Position numbers and translations under genes: made by a program
Part shown: in pieces, positions 22,346 to 34,702 of the stretch
How positions within the stretch are numbered: the first letter of the stretch is position 1
Layout: each line of letters starts with the position of its first letter
The notes under the pieces: generated by a model
What the model was told of the DNA's origin: nothing
Database searches by the model: none
The model's input: only the letters and a program-made list of their open reading frames with translations
Source: Malurus cyaneus samueli
Taxonomy: Eukaryota; Chordata; Aves; Passeriformes; Maluridae
Length of the DNA: 64,000 nt
Direction of reading: 5' to 3'
Assembly: GCA_009741485.1 (NCBI GenBank)
Contig: CM019228.1
Location: 12,373,543 to 12,437,542 of the forward strand

Positions 22346-23200
22346 GAGTCCGAGTTCAGCAGCAGCCACCCGAGCCCTCGGGCAGCCGGGCGAGCGTCGC
22401 CGTCCCCGGGAGCGGGAGCGCAGCTCCGGACACCGCCCGGCCGCGCTCGGCTGCTCGCAGGCTGTGGTTTCGGCTGCTCGCAGGCTGTGGTTTCGGCCGC
22501 TCCAGGAGCTGCAGATCCCCTCCGTAGCTGGATGTCACTTTAGATACAGCGTTCTCTGCACATGATATGTGAGAAGCGCTGCGAAGCTTTACACGCGTTT
22601 CAAATATTGATATCGTTCAAATACATCTGTGTTTGTGTGTGATTATATAAAATTGATGTGCAGAACTGCGGCTGTGAGCGCGGCTTTTCTCACTCCACAC
22701 GAGACGTGCGTGCTGTGGGACACCGGGCACGGTGCGACCCGGCCCCGCTGCCTCACACGTCCCCTCCGGCCGCGGCTTTCCCGGGTTTTGTCCCGCCTGG
22801 CCGAGCGCAGCCCGGCTGGGACTCGATGGTTTTAACTTAATTTGGGGTCTATGGCTCGATTAGCTCCGCGATATTTTCGCTGTGGTGAGTTTTGGGTAAA
22901 TTCCTCTCTGCCAACAGCAGCTCGCTGAGCAGTCCCAGGCCCCCCACCACCCCGGGACAGCTTTGGGGTCCCTGACCATCGCCCTTCAAGGGGAGGGAAG
23001 CATGTGGCAGTCACCCCGGTGCTTGTGTTCGCGTCCCTTTCACAGCCGGCTCTGGTTTGTTCCCTCTGCCGAATATTTAACCAGGGCGAGAGAGAAACCT
23101 TAAATGTCATCCTCACTTTGCCCCAAATCGCCATCCCGCGGCTCCAAACTTCTGCCGTCAGGAAGAAGAGTGTGGGAGAGCTTGGCCTGGCTGGATCCAG
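22346..23200 (+). other. Unique flank after the duplication; no gene seen
   Basis: A GC-rich start is followed by an AT-rich block at ~22,535-22,660 (ttcaaatattgatatcgttc...) that looks like unique candidate regulatory DNA. No open frame has a recognisable product. Confidence 0.4.
22448..22493 (+). repeat. Perfect 23-bp tandem duplication
   Basis: The unit starting cggctgctcgcaggctgtgg occurs twice in direct succession without mismatch. Confidence 0.9.
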
Positions 23201-23298
23201 GGATGGATGGACGGACGGACGGATGGATCAATCAGGGACGGAGGGATGGATGGATCAGGGACGGACGGATGGATGGATAGATGGATGGAGGGATGGAC
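23201..23298 (+). repeat. (GGAT/GGAC)n microsatellite
   Basis: Imperfect tetranucleotide repeats of ggat and ggac run for about 98 bases with a few interruptions. Open frames over it translate to DGRTDG-like or HPSIHPS-like low complexity and are not genes. Confidence 0.9.
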
Positions 23299-26200
23299 TG
23301 GGGATGGGGTCGGGGTGGGGAGAGGGGAGCTCCATCCTCGTGCCACAACTCGTGCCGTCCTGAAAACGGGAAATAATGGAATTTTGGAAACAAGAAACCC
23401 CGGCAGCAGGCAGCACCTGGCTGCCCGGTGCCAGCAGCCCGCAGGAGGAGGGCAGGAGGGCTCCTTGCTGCTGGGGGTGTCCCCACGGCCGGGGACGCTG
23501 AACCCGTGGCCGGGGCCGTTCCCGTGGCCGGGGCCGCTGCCGGGACCGGCGCTGCTCTCTCTCGGTCCCGGTGTCGCCGTCAGCCGCTCCTGGAGTGCCA
23601 TCTGGTTCCTGGGCATCCCCAGAGCCTCGGAATGAGCAATGAAGAGGGTGCAAGCAGCAGTACCCGAAAGGAAAATATGGGAATTGAAAGTGTTGCTTCC
23701 TGAGAGTCAGGGAAGGAAGAGGCTCTCCTGGAAACCCTGGGAGCCCCCTCTTTCTGCTCCCCTGCAATCGGGGTGTGGGCTGAGAGCAGGGGATCCGGGG
23801 TGCCTTCAGGGTGGCTCCTGGGGGTCTCCACACACTCCAAACGAGACCCCTCGTGCTGGGCATTCCTGGGGAAGCAGCTTTGGGCCCAACAGTTTTGCAG
23901 GGAAACCTCCCTGAATTTTCCAGGTGTGTGTGAAGCTGCACTCTGGGAGCAGGCGGGGTTTTATAAATGAGCTGTCACCCTCCTGGCCGTGCCACGGGCT
24001 GGCCTGGGTGGCACCAGAGCTCCTGCCTTGGTCTCCTGGGGTTTCTGTCATCCTCCCTCACACACCCACATGTACTGAACGATTTTTGTTTTTGCACACG
24101 TGTCGAGCTCGCTCACAGACAGACCCAAATGTGGGCGAGCACAAAACCAATGTTTGCATTTTGTTTCATGATTTTATTCGTGCTCCTCCAACTCCTCTTG
24201 CACTTTTTACTCTCTCTTACACACAGCTCTCCTTCATAAGGATTTTATCTTATTATATCCTGATTACAGCTCTGATTTCTGCCTCCTGCCTCGTCACAAA
24301 ACCCTTCTGCACCAGAATCCACCATTCCACACAAAATGCTTCACCTGGGCCAGAGACTGAGTGGCTTTGGTGAAACCAAGGGGCACTAAAATGTGAGAAG
24401 AAGGATGTAAAAGCAGGAAGACATGCATCAAACTGCGGGCAAACAATGGAAATGATATTGATTGCCTTTTAATGTGCAATGGTCACACAATGGGGAAGAA
24501 AACACTTTTTATTCCCTTTCCCAGGATAAAAATAAGACTTTTGCCCTGCTTTAGAAGCTTGGAGCAGAGAGGGAAACTTTGGGACTAATTCAGGGGGAAC
24601 CTTATCCCGGGCCTTCTGTAGGGAAGTGGCTTTCCAGGTCTAGCAGAGCTTCCAAATGAAGTGCTGTCCTACTTTCAGGCCGTGCTAAAGAGTGAGGAGA
24701 AATGCCCATTGTCTCTGGCCGGGCTGGTGCGTGCTCTCATTAAGGCCCTGAATTGTGTGTGTGCATCAGAGCTGTTTGCGAGGCAGGGACACGGACGGTC
24801 TGGGGTTTTGTGGGAGGTAATTCCTGGGTTTCCAGCAGTCTGAGAAGTTTCTGAAGGAATTTTAAACTCTTGGAAGGGAAGATGATGGAGTGCTGGATGG
24901 TGGTCCTGCATCACAAACGCTGAATGTGTGAGCAGAGCTCTGGGGGAATCCAGCGCTGCGAGGGCAGAGCCGTGCTGGGAGCAGCAGAATTCCTTCGAGG
25001 TGGATCCAATAACCCCACTTTGGGTGCTGGGTGCTGATCCGAATGGACAGGGGTGAGAAAAGCAGGAAAAAACCTCTCCCTGCCTTCCCTTAATGAGTTA
25101 TCTCAGCTCCAAATCCCTTCATATCCACCAGGGTGGTGTCACGAGGGAAAGTGTCAGGAAACACGGAGGCGCAGCTGCTCTTTCCACTTGGGTAGCCGTG
25201 TTTGGATAATGGATATTCTCTTCAGCTCCTTCCAGAGCAACCTGGAGTCTCCAGCTCCTTGCTAAGAAGAGACACGCCGATTTATCATTTATTTATTGGA
25301 GTATAACCCTGTTTTATGGGTAATCAATTGCTGCTTTTTCGGCTTCCTCTCAAATCACATCACCCCGGTGCAATCAGGAGGTGATGAGGCCACGGAGGTT
25401 TCCGTTGGAAAAAGTATTTCCATCAGGTTTGGAGGTGTTAATGGGGACAATTGATGGGGGAAACGACAGGCAGGGGCTGACCTGGCCATGTCCTCTGGGG
25501 CTGGGCGAGTGCCCTGGTGGCCCTGAGGACACTCTGATGGAGGGTGAGGTTTCCCGAAGCTGCTTTGCAGTTTGGAGACCTTGATGTGTGCATTGAAATG
25601 AGCTGCGATTGAAACAACACAAATTTTGGGGGAAAACCCTATATTTAATGGAAAAATAGAGTGGGACACACACTGTAAATTTGGCCAACAGGAGCTTTGG
25701 AAATTGCCGTGTGTTCCCAGCACATCACTTGTGATGTGTTCAATGCTCAACATTCAACATTCACATTTTCACAACGTTTAATGTAAAAACGTTCAACATC
25801 CCCCTCAGATGTCTCCCCACCCTTGAGCAGGACCCCACACACCTCTGGGGGCAGGTTCACACCAGTTTTGGTGCCAGAACTCTGCTCAGCAGCGTGGGCA
25901 GCTCCGTGAGGGCACTGGGAGTGGTGCCTCCCCTCCTCCTGTGCCCAGGAGCTGGTGATCCCCATCAGCAGCAACGAGAACCAACGGCACCAATAGAGAG
26001 AAAAACAAAATGTGAGTTTGCTGCACGGAGGGAGAAGGTTTTGGGTCTTTCTAAGCTTGATTTGGGTCGGGGAAGGGTTTTTTTTTCAAAGTTGTGGTCT
26101 TGAGGGAGCTGTGATGGCAAACCCTGGAATCCTTCTCAAGGTAGGAAAGTGTGAGAAGTGAGGGGGACGTGGTGCAGGCAGGGGATGGAAATGGTTGCTC

Positions 26201-28590
26201 TGTGTTTTTCTCGCTCCCCTCAAGAGCTGTGAGAGGGGTGTTTGGCTGGAGGGAGTTTTGCTGCGTTAGATGTGCCTTCCCTCTGACTCAAAAAGGCTCC
26301 AGGGTCTTGGAACTTGTGGTTTGTGCTTCTCTGGGGACTGGTGTGATGAGCAGAGGCACCGTGATTTACATGGAGCTGCAGGGTGGGGGAGATGGCAGCT
26401 GCTCTGTGCAAATCTGGAATCTGAGTGTGTGAAAATGTGGGAAGAGCCCACAGAAGTTCCCCTGGTGCTGCTTCTCCTCCCTGGTCCTTCAGCTGGTGCT
26501 GGCATTTTCTGTGCTACCTGTGCAGATATTAAGCTGCTTTTACTCTTTTTTGAGATTCTTCCTGACTGGACTTTGCTTGCCAAGCTGGACCTAAGCAAGG
26601 CCACCCTGGTTTTGTGTCCCACAGATGGGAAATGGTTTGGGTTCTGCACGGGGTGCTGTCATATCGGTCTCTGTGCTCTTTGATTTTCAGAGCTCCTTGG
26701 CTGCAGAACAAAGGAGCAGTCCCGGGTTTGGGGATGATGTTGAAATGCGGGGATGAGCGTGGCAAAGCTCCTGCCCCGGGATCAGGAGGATGGCTGCAAG
26801 GGAAGGGACTCGCCAAACGGGTGAAATGCTGCCTCTGGCTGCCCTGGCAGCCTTTTATCATCCTGCGTTCACCTGCCAGCCCGGCTGGGCCGTTCGACAC
26901 CTGCTTTCTTATGTGAGAAGTCCCCAAACTCCCTGCAGGGGTTTTGGGTTTTGAGGCCCTCAGTCAGGTGCGGCCTCAATGTGTAATTTTCCACTCCTGG
27001 CCAGGCAGAGCCCGGTAAATCTGGGACAGCCATCTGCTGATAGTGACTGTCCCCCGGGGCTCTGGTGCTCCAGGGGAGGCAGCAGCACCCAGGAGCAGGG
27101 TGGGAGCTGGGATGGAGCTTCTGGGTGAGCTTATGGTGTGAAATGGAGCAGGAATAAGGGCTGGTTTTTATAAACCACCCCTGAGAAATGTGGTTTTTGA
27201 CTTAAAACAACCTGTTACCCCCTCTAAAGGTTCAATGCAGAAAAAGAAAAATGTTGGAAGGGTGTGATGCCATTGCAATGTTCAAAGCTGCACAAAATTC
27301 TTGTGCATTTTGTCTCAAGAATGTGCTCTTCTTCGCCACAAGGCAGTACCAGAAATTTGATCACTGAGGAAATACATATTTTCCAGGAAAATTATTGCAC
27401 TGAATTAATTTTTTACTTGCTAGTAGATGAGATATTTTATGTGCGAGTGGACACCACAACCTCTTAAACTGGGTTATGTTCCAAATAATCTAGAATTGTA
27501 TAAATTTCATAAAACCAAGAAGCATAATATCGACATAATACAGGTGTGTGGTATCTGTATATGGATACAGAATATCTGGGAGCCTGTTCTTGCAGAAGAG
27601 CATCAGGCAGAAGCTGCACAGCTTTGCCAATCCACTGGATAAATGCTGCCCTCTCTACTTATTGATCATTTATGGGTTCCAGGAGGGGCTCGTTGTGCTC
27701 ATATCCTACAGCTGAGGGCTGAAGGACCCGTTACAGTGAGTAAAGAGACACAAAAAAGACTCAAAAAGTGTTTTTGTCTTGGCACTGAGGGAGCAGAGCA
27801 AGGGGAGGGATGTCAGGACACAGCCCTGGCAGCTCTTGGGCTCTCGTGTTCTCTGCTCTGGTTGTGCACGGAGAAATGGGGTTGTTTCCCTGCAGATAAC
27901 CCTTTTCCAGTCCCTGCTGCCATCCCTTCCTGCAGATGATGGGAGAAGCCCCTTGTTCCCTCCTTGTGTCCAGGAGCAGGGCTGCCCTCACCCTCCTGAT
28001 CCCCGTGCCACATCCATGAGGGCTCTGCTCCCGTGTGGAGGGAAATCATCAGATTTTCACTGTTCTGATTCTGATGTAGCCTAGTCTAAATCAGGGAATG
28101 ATTTTTCTAGGCTTGGATGGGATTTGTAGGAATTGCTCATTTCATTTTAGTGACTTTAGACAAAAAGTTTGGGGGTTTTTGCTGGGCTTAGTGCTTGGGA
28201 ATGGCTATATACCTGTTATTGTGAAATATCATTCAGAAAAAATCTGAGTGTAGAGGCACAGGTGTTTAGGTCCTTAAGTCTGAACAATGGGGAGAAAAAT
28301 CCCTTTAGAATTAGTCCTGGTCTTTCTGACTCTGCCATGAGGAGACACGGATGGTGCTCTCATGATTGAACACCTGCCTGCTGCCCCACTAAAAGCATCT
28401 TTTGGATTAAAAAGAATCCTGCGTTCTTAAAGATTTTAGAGAGGAGAAAAGTCAGCGTGCGCTGCTCCTGGTGTGGCAGAGGTAGGGCTGTGCCGGAGAT
28501 GCTGCCGCAGCGCTCAGCTCAGGCTCTCAGAGCGCGGTTTGCATAAACGCCAGGTGAACGTGCGGCTGCTTTCGCCAAGCGTATGAAAAT
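23299..28590 (+). other. Intergenic DNA, no gene recognised
   Basis: This is mixed unique sequence without a recognisable coding exon. The AT-rich stretch ~24,080-24,290 and the block ~27,360-27,580 look like non-repetitive DNA, and some may be regulatory. Short open frames lack known domains. Confidence 0.5.
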
Positions 28591-28592
28591 GT

Positions 28593-28607
28593 GCCGCTAG
28601 ATGGCCC
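28593..28607 (+). promoter_or_regulatory. Possible CTCF site (CCGCTAGATGGCCCC)
   Basis: The core CTAGATGGC in this GC context resembles the CTCF consensus CCASYAGRKGGCRS with one or two mismatches. It lies about 140 bases before minisatellite I. This is a motif match only. Confidence 0.35.
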
Positions 28608-28734
28608 CAGGGACAAGGCGGAGCGGGCCCGGGGCGGCCAGGGCAGGGCGGCCGCCTGCGGCACACACCTGGGACCCGCGGGGCTCCGGCAGGGCTGGGG
28701 TGCCACGGTCCGACCGCTGAGACACGGCTGGTGG

Positions 28735-29909
28735 GAACGAACAAGGGTGACGATCCCACATTGTGTAAAAGTCCAACACTCGCCTTTGCCATATATCGAC
28801 AACATGACTCAGGGACGAAAAGGGGAGTCCCAAAACAACTGCCCATCTTCGAATGCACCACCCACTAGATCCTTGATATAGGGCAGAAACAGTTCATGGG
28901 GGAATCCACACGTGCGACCCTGATCCATGACTGCCTAGATTAGAAAGAACAAAGGGATCCACACTGCCTGATCCCACATGCACTGATCGGAAAATAAGAA
29001 AACATTGGGTTTAGAATCACCACACAACTGTCCTGTATCCCACACTGCGAGCATGATAAGGTGAAAGGAAATCATGAAGGGGTCCGCATGCACTGGCCTG
29101 ATCCACACTGCTTGAACTGTATCTCGGAGAAGAAACTAACGGAGTAGTCCCACATGCCTGTATTCCCACCACCTGTTCCTGTAGGACCAAGAAACAAGGG
29201 GGATCCCACATGACCTGATCCCACTGACTGCCTAGAAAAGAACAGGGATCCCACACTGAGCTATCACACTGCCATCCTGATCGCAAAGAACAAGGGGATC
29301 CCACACTGCCTGATCCCACACTGCCTGATGGAAAGAACAAGGGGTGATCCCACACTGCCTGTACACCACACTCCCTCTGATCGAAAGAAACAAGGGAGAT
29401 CACCATCCCACACTGCCTGATCCCACACTGCCTGATACATGTGACAAGAACAAGGGGATCCCACACTGCCTGATCCCACACTGCCTGATAGGACAGAACA
29501 AGGGGATCCCACACTGCCTGATCCCACACTGCCTGATAGGAAGAACAAGGGGGATCCCACACTGCCTGATCCCACACTGCCTGATCCCACACTGCCTGAT
29601 CGGAAAGAACAAGGGGATCCCACACTGCCTGATCCCACACTGCCTGATCAGGAAGAACAAGGGGATCCCACACTGCCTGATCCCACACTGCCTGATCAGG
29701 AAAGAACAAGGGGATCCCACACTGCCTGATCCCACACTGCCTGATCGGAAAGAACAAGGGGATCCCACACTGCCTGATCGGAAAGAACAAGGGGATCCCA
29801 CACTGCCTGATCCCACACTGCCTGATCGGAAAGAACAAGGGGATCCCACACTGCCTGATCCCACACTGCCTGATCGGAAAGAACAAGGGGATCCCACACT
29901 GCCTGATCG
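28735..29909 (+). repeat. Minisatellite I, 48-bp unit with BamHI sites
   Basis: The unit is ggggatcccacactgcctg + atcccacactgcctg + atcggaaagaacaa (48 bases), with variants that lose or gain the 15-base middle piece (33 or 63 bases). Units from ~29,440 on are nearly identical. Those from 28,735 to ~29,400 are degenerate, with indels in most units. Unit and sub-unit are multiples of three, so both strands stay open (for example a 336-codon minus-strand frame), but these are not genes. Confidence 0.93.
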
Positions 29910-29999
29910 CTCACAGCGCCTTCTGCTGCGCCCCGTGCCATGGGAGCGGCTCCGGGCAGCGCACGGGTGCGGTGACACCCTGGGGACGGGTGGGAGCCG

Positions 30000-30665
30000 C
30001 TGTCCCGGTGCGGTGTGCCCGGGAATGGTGTGAGCTGCTTGTCCTGGTGCTGTGTGCCCGGGAACCCTGTCCCTGTCCCGGTGCTGTGCCCGGGAACGGT
30101 GTGAGCTAGCTCCCTGTCCCGGTGCTGTGTCATGGGAACCCTGTTCCTGTCCCGGTATTGTGTCCCCCGGGAACGGTGTGAGCCGCCCGTACCGGTGCTG
30201 TGTCCATGGGAATGGTGGTGAGCCTCCCGTCCTGGTGCTGTGTGCCCGGGAACGGTGTGTGCTCCCTGTCCCGGTGCTGTGTCCATGGGAACCCTGTCCC
30301 GGTGTTGTGTCCATGGGAACAGTGTGAGCTGCACGTCCTTGTGCTGTATCCATGGGAAACCTGTCCTGGTGCTGTGTCCCCCGGGAATGGTGTGAGCTAC
30401 CTGTCCCCATCCCCCTGCTGTGTCCATGGGAATGGTGTGAGCCGCCTGTCCTGGTGCTCTGTCCCCATGGGAATGGTGTGAGTTCCCTGTCCTGGTGCTG
30501 TGTCCCTGGGAACCCTGTTTCTGTCTCGGTGCTGTGTCCCCATGGGAACTGTGTGAATTCCCTGTCCCGGTACTGTGTCCCCGGGAATGGTGTGAGCTAC
30601 CCATCCCTGTCATGGTGCTCTGTCTCCATGGGAATGGTGTGAGTTGCTATGTCCGGTGCTGTGCC
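30000..30665 (+). repeat. Minisatellite II, ~37-41-bp unit
   Basis: Repeats of the type tgtcccggtgctgtgtccat + gggaacggtgtgagctgcc run through this span, alternating between forms with ccatggg and cccggg and between gaatggtgtgag and gaaccctgt. Divergence among units is moderate. Open frames in several phases are repeat-driven. Confidence 0.88.
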
Positions 30666-31042
30666 CTCTCTTGGCACCCGTCAGTGGAATGGGTGCCAGC
30701 CCAGCCACCCTGGCACATCCAGGTGACTCTGACCTGCTCAGGGGTTGCGCACCTGAGCACCACAGCCATTATCAGGTTGGAGAATTAATCTTTTCTCCAG
30801 ATTTTTTTGAGCTCTGGTAGCTCACAACCATCACCTTCCATCTACAACCAGCCTGGCAGCTGTACCCGAAGTCTCATGCGGGGATAAATGACAAAATCAT
30901 CCCCGTGAGGAGCACATCCCTGGGGTCTGCTGGCCTGAGTGGGGGGATTTGGGCGCGGGGTCGCTCTTTAGGGCGCTGCCTTGTATCTGGCAGCGAGGTG
31001 CCTTTCCTTTCCCCCACTTCAGAAGGGTGTCCAAGTGTCCAG
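30666..31042 (+). other. Intergenic DNA, nothing recognised
   Basis: Unique sequence lies between minisatellite II and a CR1 remnant. No coding or RNA feature was seen. Confidence 0.4.
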
Positions 31043-31136
31043 GGCTGGGTTGGATGTGGCTTGGAGCAATCCCTGCCCACGGCAAGGGGGTTGGAGCTCA
31101 GAGATCTTTAAGGTCCCATCCACCCCAAACCCTCCT
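31043..31136 (+). mobile_element. CR1 LINE 3' end fragment
   Basis: The order gctgggttggatgtggcttg, gagcaatccctgcccacggc, ttggagctcagagatcttta and aggtcccatccaccccaaac follows the 3' end of avian CR1. Only the 3' tail is present, in the + orientation, with no ORF2 sequence. Truncation at the 5' end is normal for CR1. Confidence 0.8.
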
Positions 31137-33420
31137 GTGGCTCCAAGTGAGTTATTCTGGTTATTGTCACTGTTTGACTTGGAGCTGGGGTCACAGCTGG
31201 ATGTTTAGGTTGGACACAGAGAATTCCAGGCTCTCTGGAAGGGAGGGTGGTAACTGTGCTCAGCCCCAAGGGAGCTCAGAGTTTTATCCCAGGGTTAGGA
31301 GGGATCTGCAGGAGCTGCAGGGTGCTGTGGCTCACGCTCCAAACCCCAGCCTGTGGGAAGCAGGAGGGATGAGAGGCTGGGGATGGTTCCAGCGCTTCTC
31401 TCTGGTGTGCTGATGAGCTGCTGGGGAGGATTTAATGAGTGGAGCTGCTCTGATGGACGAGATAGGAAAAATTGCTAACCTGGGGAGGTGAAAAACAGCG
31501 CTGAGCGATGGCACGGAGCGAGCCCGGTCTGGTGGCCCTTCAGCAGGGCACGGCTGCTCCGGGGGGCAGCTTGGGAGGGGAACACGGCCCGGGAAGGAGC
31601 TGCCACCAGCTTTGGGATGGGCTGGCAGGAATCTGCCGCAGCCAAGCTCCGGGAGGCTTTGAGCACTGCAGGGAGGGCTCGGGGCAGCCTCCCCTCGGGC
31701 TGCCCTCGCCTCTGCCCTCCTCGCACCTCGCCGCCGGCCGGGGAAGCACCCGATCTCCGGCAGACGGGGAAGCTGCGTCCCTCTTCCCTCTGATGTGCGA
31801 TTCCTGCGGGGCCCCGGGCGAGCGGCGCTGCTCCTCCAAGCCGAGCTTTGCTCCTGAGGCCAACTGGGCTGGGTCCAAGGGCTTGTCTGGTTTCCTTTCT
31901 AGGTTTCCTCCCCTGTTTAGTGGGATTAATAACACCTAAGGGTGTCAGAGGTAATTACTCATGAGGCTTCAAGCGCTCTGAGAAAAGCCGGTGCCATCCA
32001 TTATTTGAATTCACACGGCGCTGCTGCCTCCCGACTGTCAGAGCAGTGACTGAGGTCCCTCCTGGGACTCTGCTTTTTGAAGGACGCACAAAAACCCCTC
32101 TGTTGAGACTCCTGATGCCAGCAGGGGTTCATGGGGCACAGGAGAGAATCCCAATGCTCTTAGGAGTAGTTTGATTTAGGATTTGGCCAAAGAGAGAAGG
32201 TATGACTCCTCTACAAGTCCCCTTGATTTAAGGAGCAAACCAACCTTCAGCTGAAAACCTTGGGACAAGCCGGAGTTTTGTGCCTGTTGGGACAGAACTC
32301 AGGTCTCTGGAGTGAGAAGTGCAGATTTCCATCCCTATGGTTGAACTGACACAACTGAATTTACTCACTTTGGGACATTTTATCCAGATTTGAGTGACAG
32401 GGCAAATAACCCTTATTTTGATCTTGATATAATCGGTGTGAGCTGAAATAACACGTGCTAGGGAGAGACTGCCTGGGTAGACATGGATAAATCAGAAAGG
32501 GATGGCCAAGGCTGGGACACCTGGCCTCTGTAGTCAGCTTTTACCCTGAAAAGCTTCATCTCGCCCCTCCCTATCCCTAAATATCATCCAGAGCCTTTAT
32601 TCCCCTCCCAGCCCTGTTTCCAGAAAACATCCTGTAAAAACAGCTGTTCACCGAATAAATTCCTTCTGACAGACAAACTGAAAGCTGCTGCTGAGCCCTT
32701 TTGGGCTGGGGATTGAGCAAAGCTGGGGCTGTGCTGGGTTTTGCTCCTCTGCTGCCAGGGAGGGTCAGTCCCAGCCAAAGCACAGTGAGCACCTGCTGAG
32801 TCAATGTGTGTGCTGTGAGTGCGAGGGGAAGGGCAGTGTCCTGATGAGCTCAGCCAGGACTGTTCCACCTGTGGAGGAGGAATTTCTGCCAGGGGAAATG
32901 GAGAAGGGAGCAGGAATGACTCCTGAGCATTGGGAGTCGAGCTGAACCTGTTCTGTGGGGTGCAGGTCCTGCTCCAGTGCTCCGATCGCTGATTTTGTGG
33001 GAGCGGGGAACTGAACCTACCAACACATCCCCGAGGATTTTATTCCCAGACTTGCTGAGTTTATGAAGTGGCAGCAGGGGTGGGTTTGGATCCCTTGTGA
33101 TCCAGGAAATTGGAGGATGTGTGCTGGGAATCCATCCAGCTGACCGCAGGTGCATCCTGAGGCTTTCGGTGCCTTGAATTTCAGGGCTGTTAGTGATGTG
33201 GGGGATTGGGGAGTGCTCTGTGGTGTGTGATGGGTGCAGGAGGGGGAAGTGGGTTCTCAGCAGGCCCTTTGGGGTGGAGAACAGCGTGGATGGCTGTGCC
33301 TGGAGCAACTTTGGCTCGTGTTGCCTCAAATGGCTCCTTTCATCCTCAGATCCTGTGTCATTCCCACCCCGCGGTACCAGCAGGGTGGCAGCTCTGTCCA
33401 AACCTTCACTGCCACATTCA
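31137..33420 (+). other. Intergenic DNA, no gene recognised
   Basis: A GC-rich stretch at ~31,480-31,880 has open frames on both strands but no recognisable protein. The rest is ordinary unique sequence. Confidence 0.45.
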
Positions 33421-33710
33421 GAGAGCCATGGAATTATTTGGGTGGGAAGGGACATTAAATCCCACCCCACCTCCTCCCATGTCAGGGACACCTCCCACTG
33501 TCCCAGGCTGCTCCCAGCCCCAATGTCCAGCCTGGCCTTGGACACTGCCAGGGATCCAGGGGCAGCCACAGCTTCTCTGGGCACCCTGTGCCAGGGCCTG
33601 CCCACCCTCTCAGGGAACAATTCCTTCCCAATATCCCATCCATCCCTGCCCTGTTTCTGGGAGAAGCCATTCCCTGTGTCCTGTCCCTCCAGGCCCCTGT
33701 GAACCCTTGG
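33421..33710 (-). mobile_element. CR1 LINE 3' fragment, minus orientation
   Basis: Read on the + strand, gaattatttgggtgggaagg, ggacacctcccactgtccca, agccacagcttctctgggca, attccttcccaatatcc and ccattccctgtgtcctgtcc are the reverse complement of the avian CR1 3' region. The element therefore runs leftward. It is about 290 bases, 5' truncated, with no ORF. Confidence 0.85.
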
Positions 33711-34644
33711 GAACACCCCAGCAAGATGGGGAAGAAACTCTTGAGACTATAGAAATGAGAAAACCTCTAAATGCTGCCAGGGCCCTGTTCCACAGCTGTC
33801 TGTGCATCATTTTGGGTTTTCTGCTTGGCCCAAGGGGTGGGGAGGTTTGGGGCACTGGAGGAAGGGATGCTGATCCCTGCTGATGCTGCGCTTCCCTGGG
33901 CAGAGCCGTTCCCAGAACGGGCCATGCTGCTCCTGGAGCAGCTGTGGAGCAAATCTGGAGATTCCCAGCCCCTGCTGGCCTGGGGGAGTCTGGTTTTTGG
34001 GGATCCCAACCAGCAGCTCCCATGTAACGCATCTTTCCATCCCCAAATGCCTGCCCCTTGTCCCCTGAATGGGTGCACAAGGCTGGCGCAGGAGCCGGCT
34101 GTAAATCAGAACACAATTTTCTGTGAAGCAAACCTGCCCTAGCAGGGAGCCCTGGGGGAGGGAGGAGAGCTCCCAGTGTCAAGGTGAGGCGGAAGAGCAC
34201 CAGAACGAGATTTAATTTCCTTCCCAATAACTTTCTCAAGCTGTATAAACTTTTCTCGTTTAAAACAAATACTCCCTGAAAACACATTCTGTGTCAGTGG
34301 CCCTGTGAAAACACCCCCGGTCACAGGCTGTGCCTGTCCCTCGCTCGCTGCCTCAGCCAAAAATCAGCAGTTTTACATTTTGCTCTATTAACTGGAGCTG
34401 TAAATTTCCCCGTGCGAGGTCTCCCCGGCTGGGGAATGGATTTAAGTAAACAGGGTGTACAATAATAGACTTGTGTTAGGGCAGGTTTTTGGAGTGGCCC
34501 ATAACTTTGGGAGTGAGTTGGGCTAAATCTCACCCTGTTATGGTGGAGAGTGTGTGAGTTTGTCCAGAAGGTGGAGGATGTCAGAAAAAAGGCTGATAAC
34601 AATCTCTGGATCCTGCCTGGATCCAGGGAAAAGCAAAGAATTGA
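33711..34644 (+). other. Intergenic DNA, no gene recognised
   Basis: Unique sequence with no coding, RNA or repeat feature recognised. A minus-strand open frame overlapping the CR1 is a by-product. Confidence 0.4.
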
Positions 34645-34702
34645 GGTGAGACCCCATGGCAGAAAGGTCCTTTCCAGCTCAGACCTTTCTGTGATACTAT
34701 TA
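34645..34702 (+). mobile_element. Short CR1 3'-end remnant
   Basis: The stretch gaccccatggcagaaaggtc followed by ctttccagctcagacctttc and tgtgatactatt resembles the terminal CR1 segment with its ATTCTATG-like tail. It is short and diverged. Confidence 0.55.

Noticed and set aside
29344..30033. Plus-strand 229-codon frame with HCLIPHCLIG-like repeats, resembling a repetitive secreted protein
   Set aside because: It is the 48-bp repeat read in one frame. No signal peptide or flanking exon was seen.
29017..30613. Minus-strand open frames of 289, 336 and 305 codons
   Set aside because: They are translations of minisatellites I and II, whose unit lengths mostly keep the frame. Amino-acid content is pure repeat.
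32850..33716. 288-codon minus-strand frame ending in the CR1 fragment
   Set aside because: It spans a truncated CR1 3' end and unique DNA. CR1 reverse transcriptase motifs are absent.
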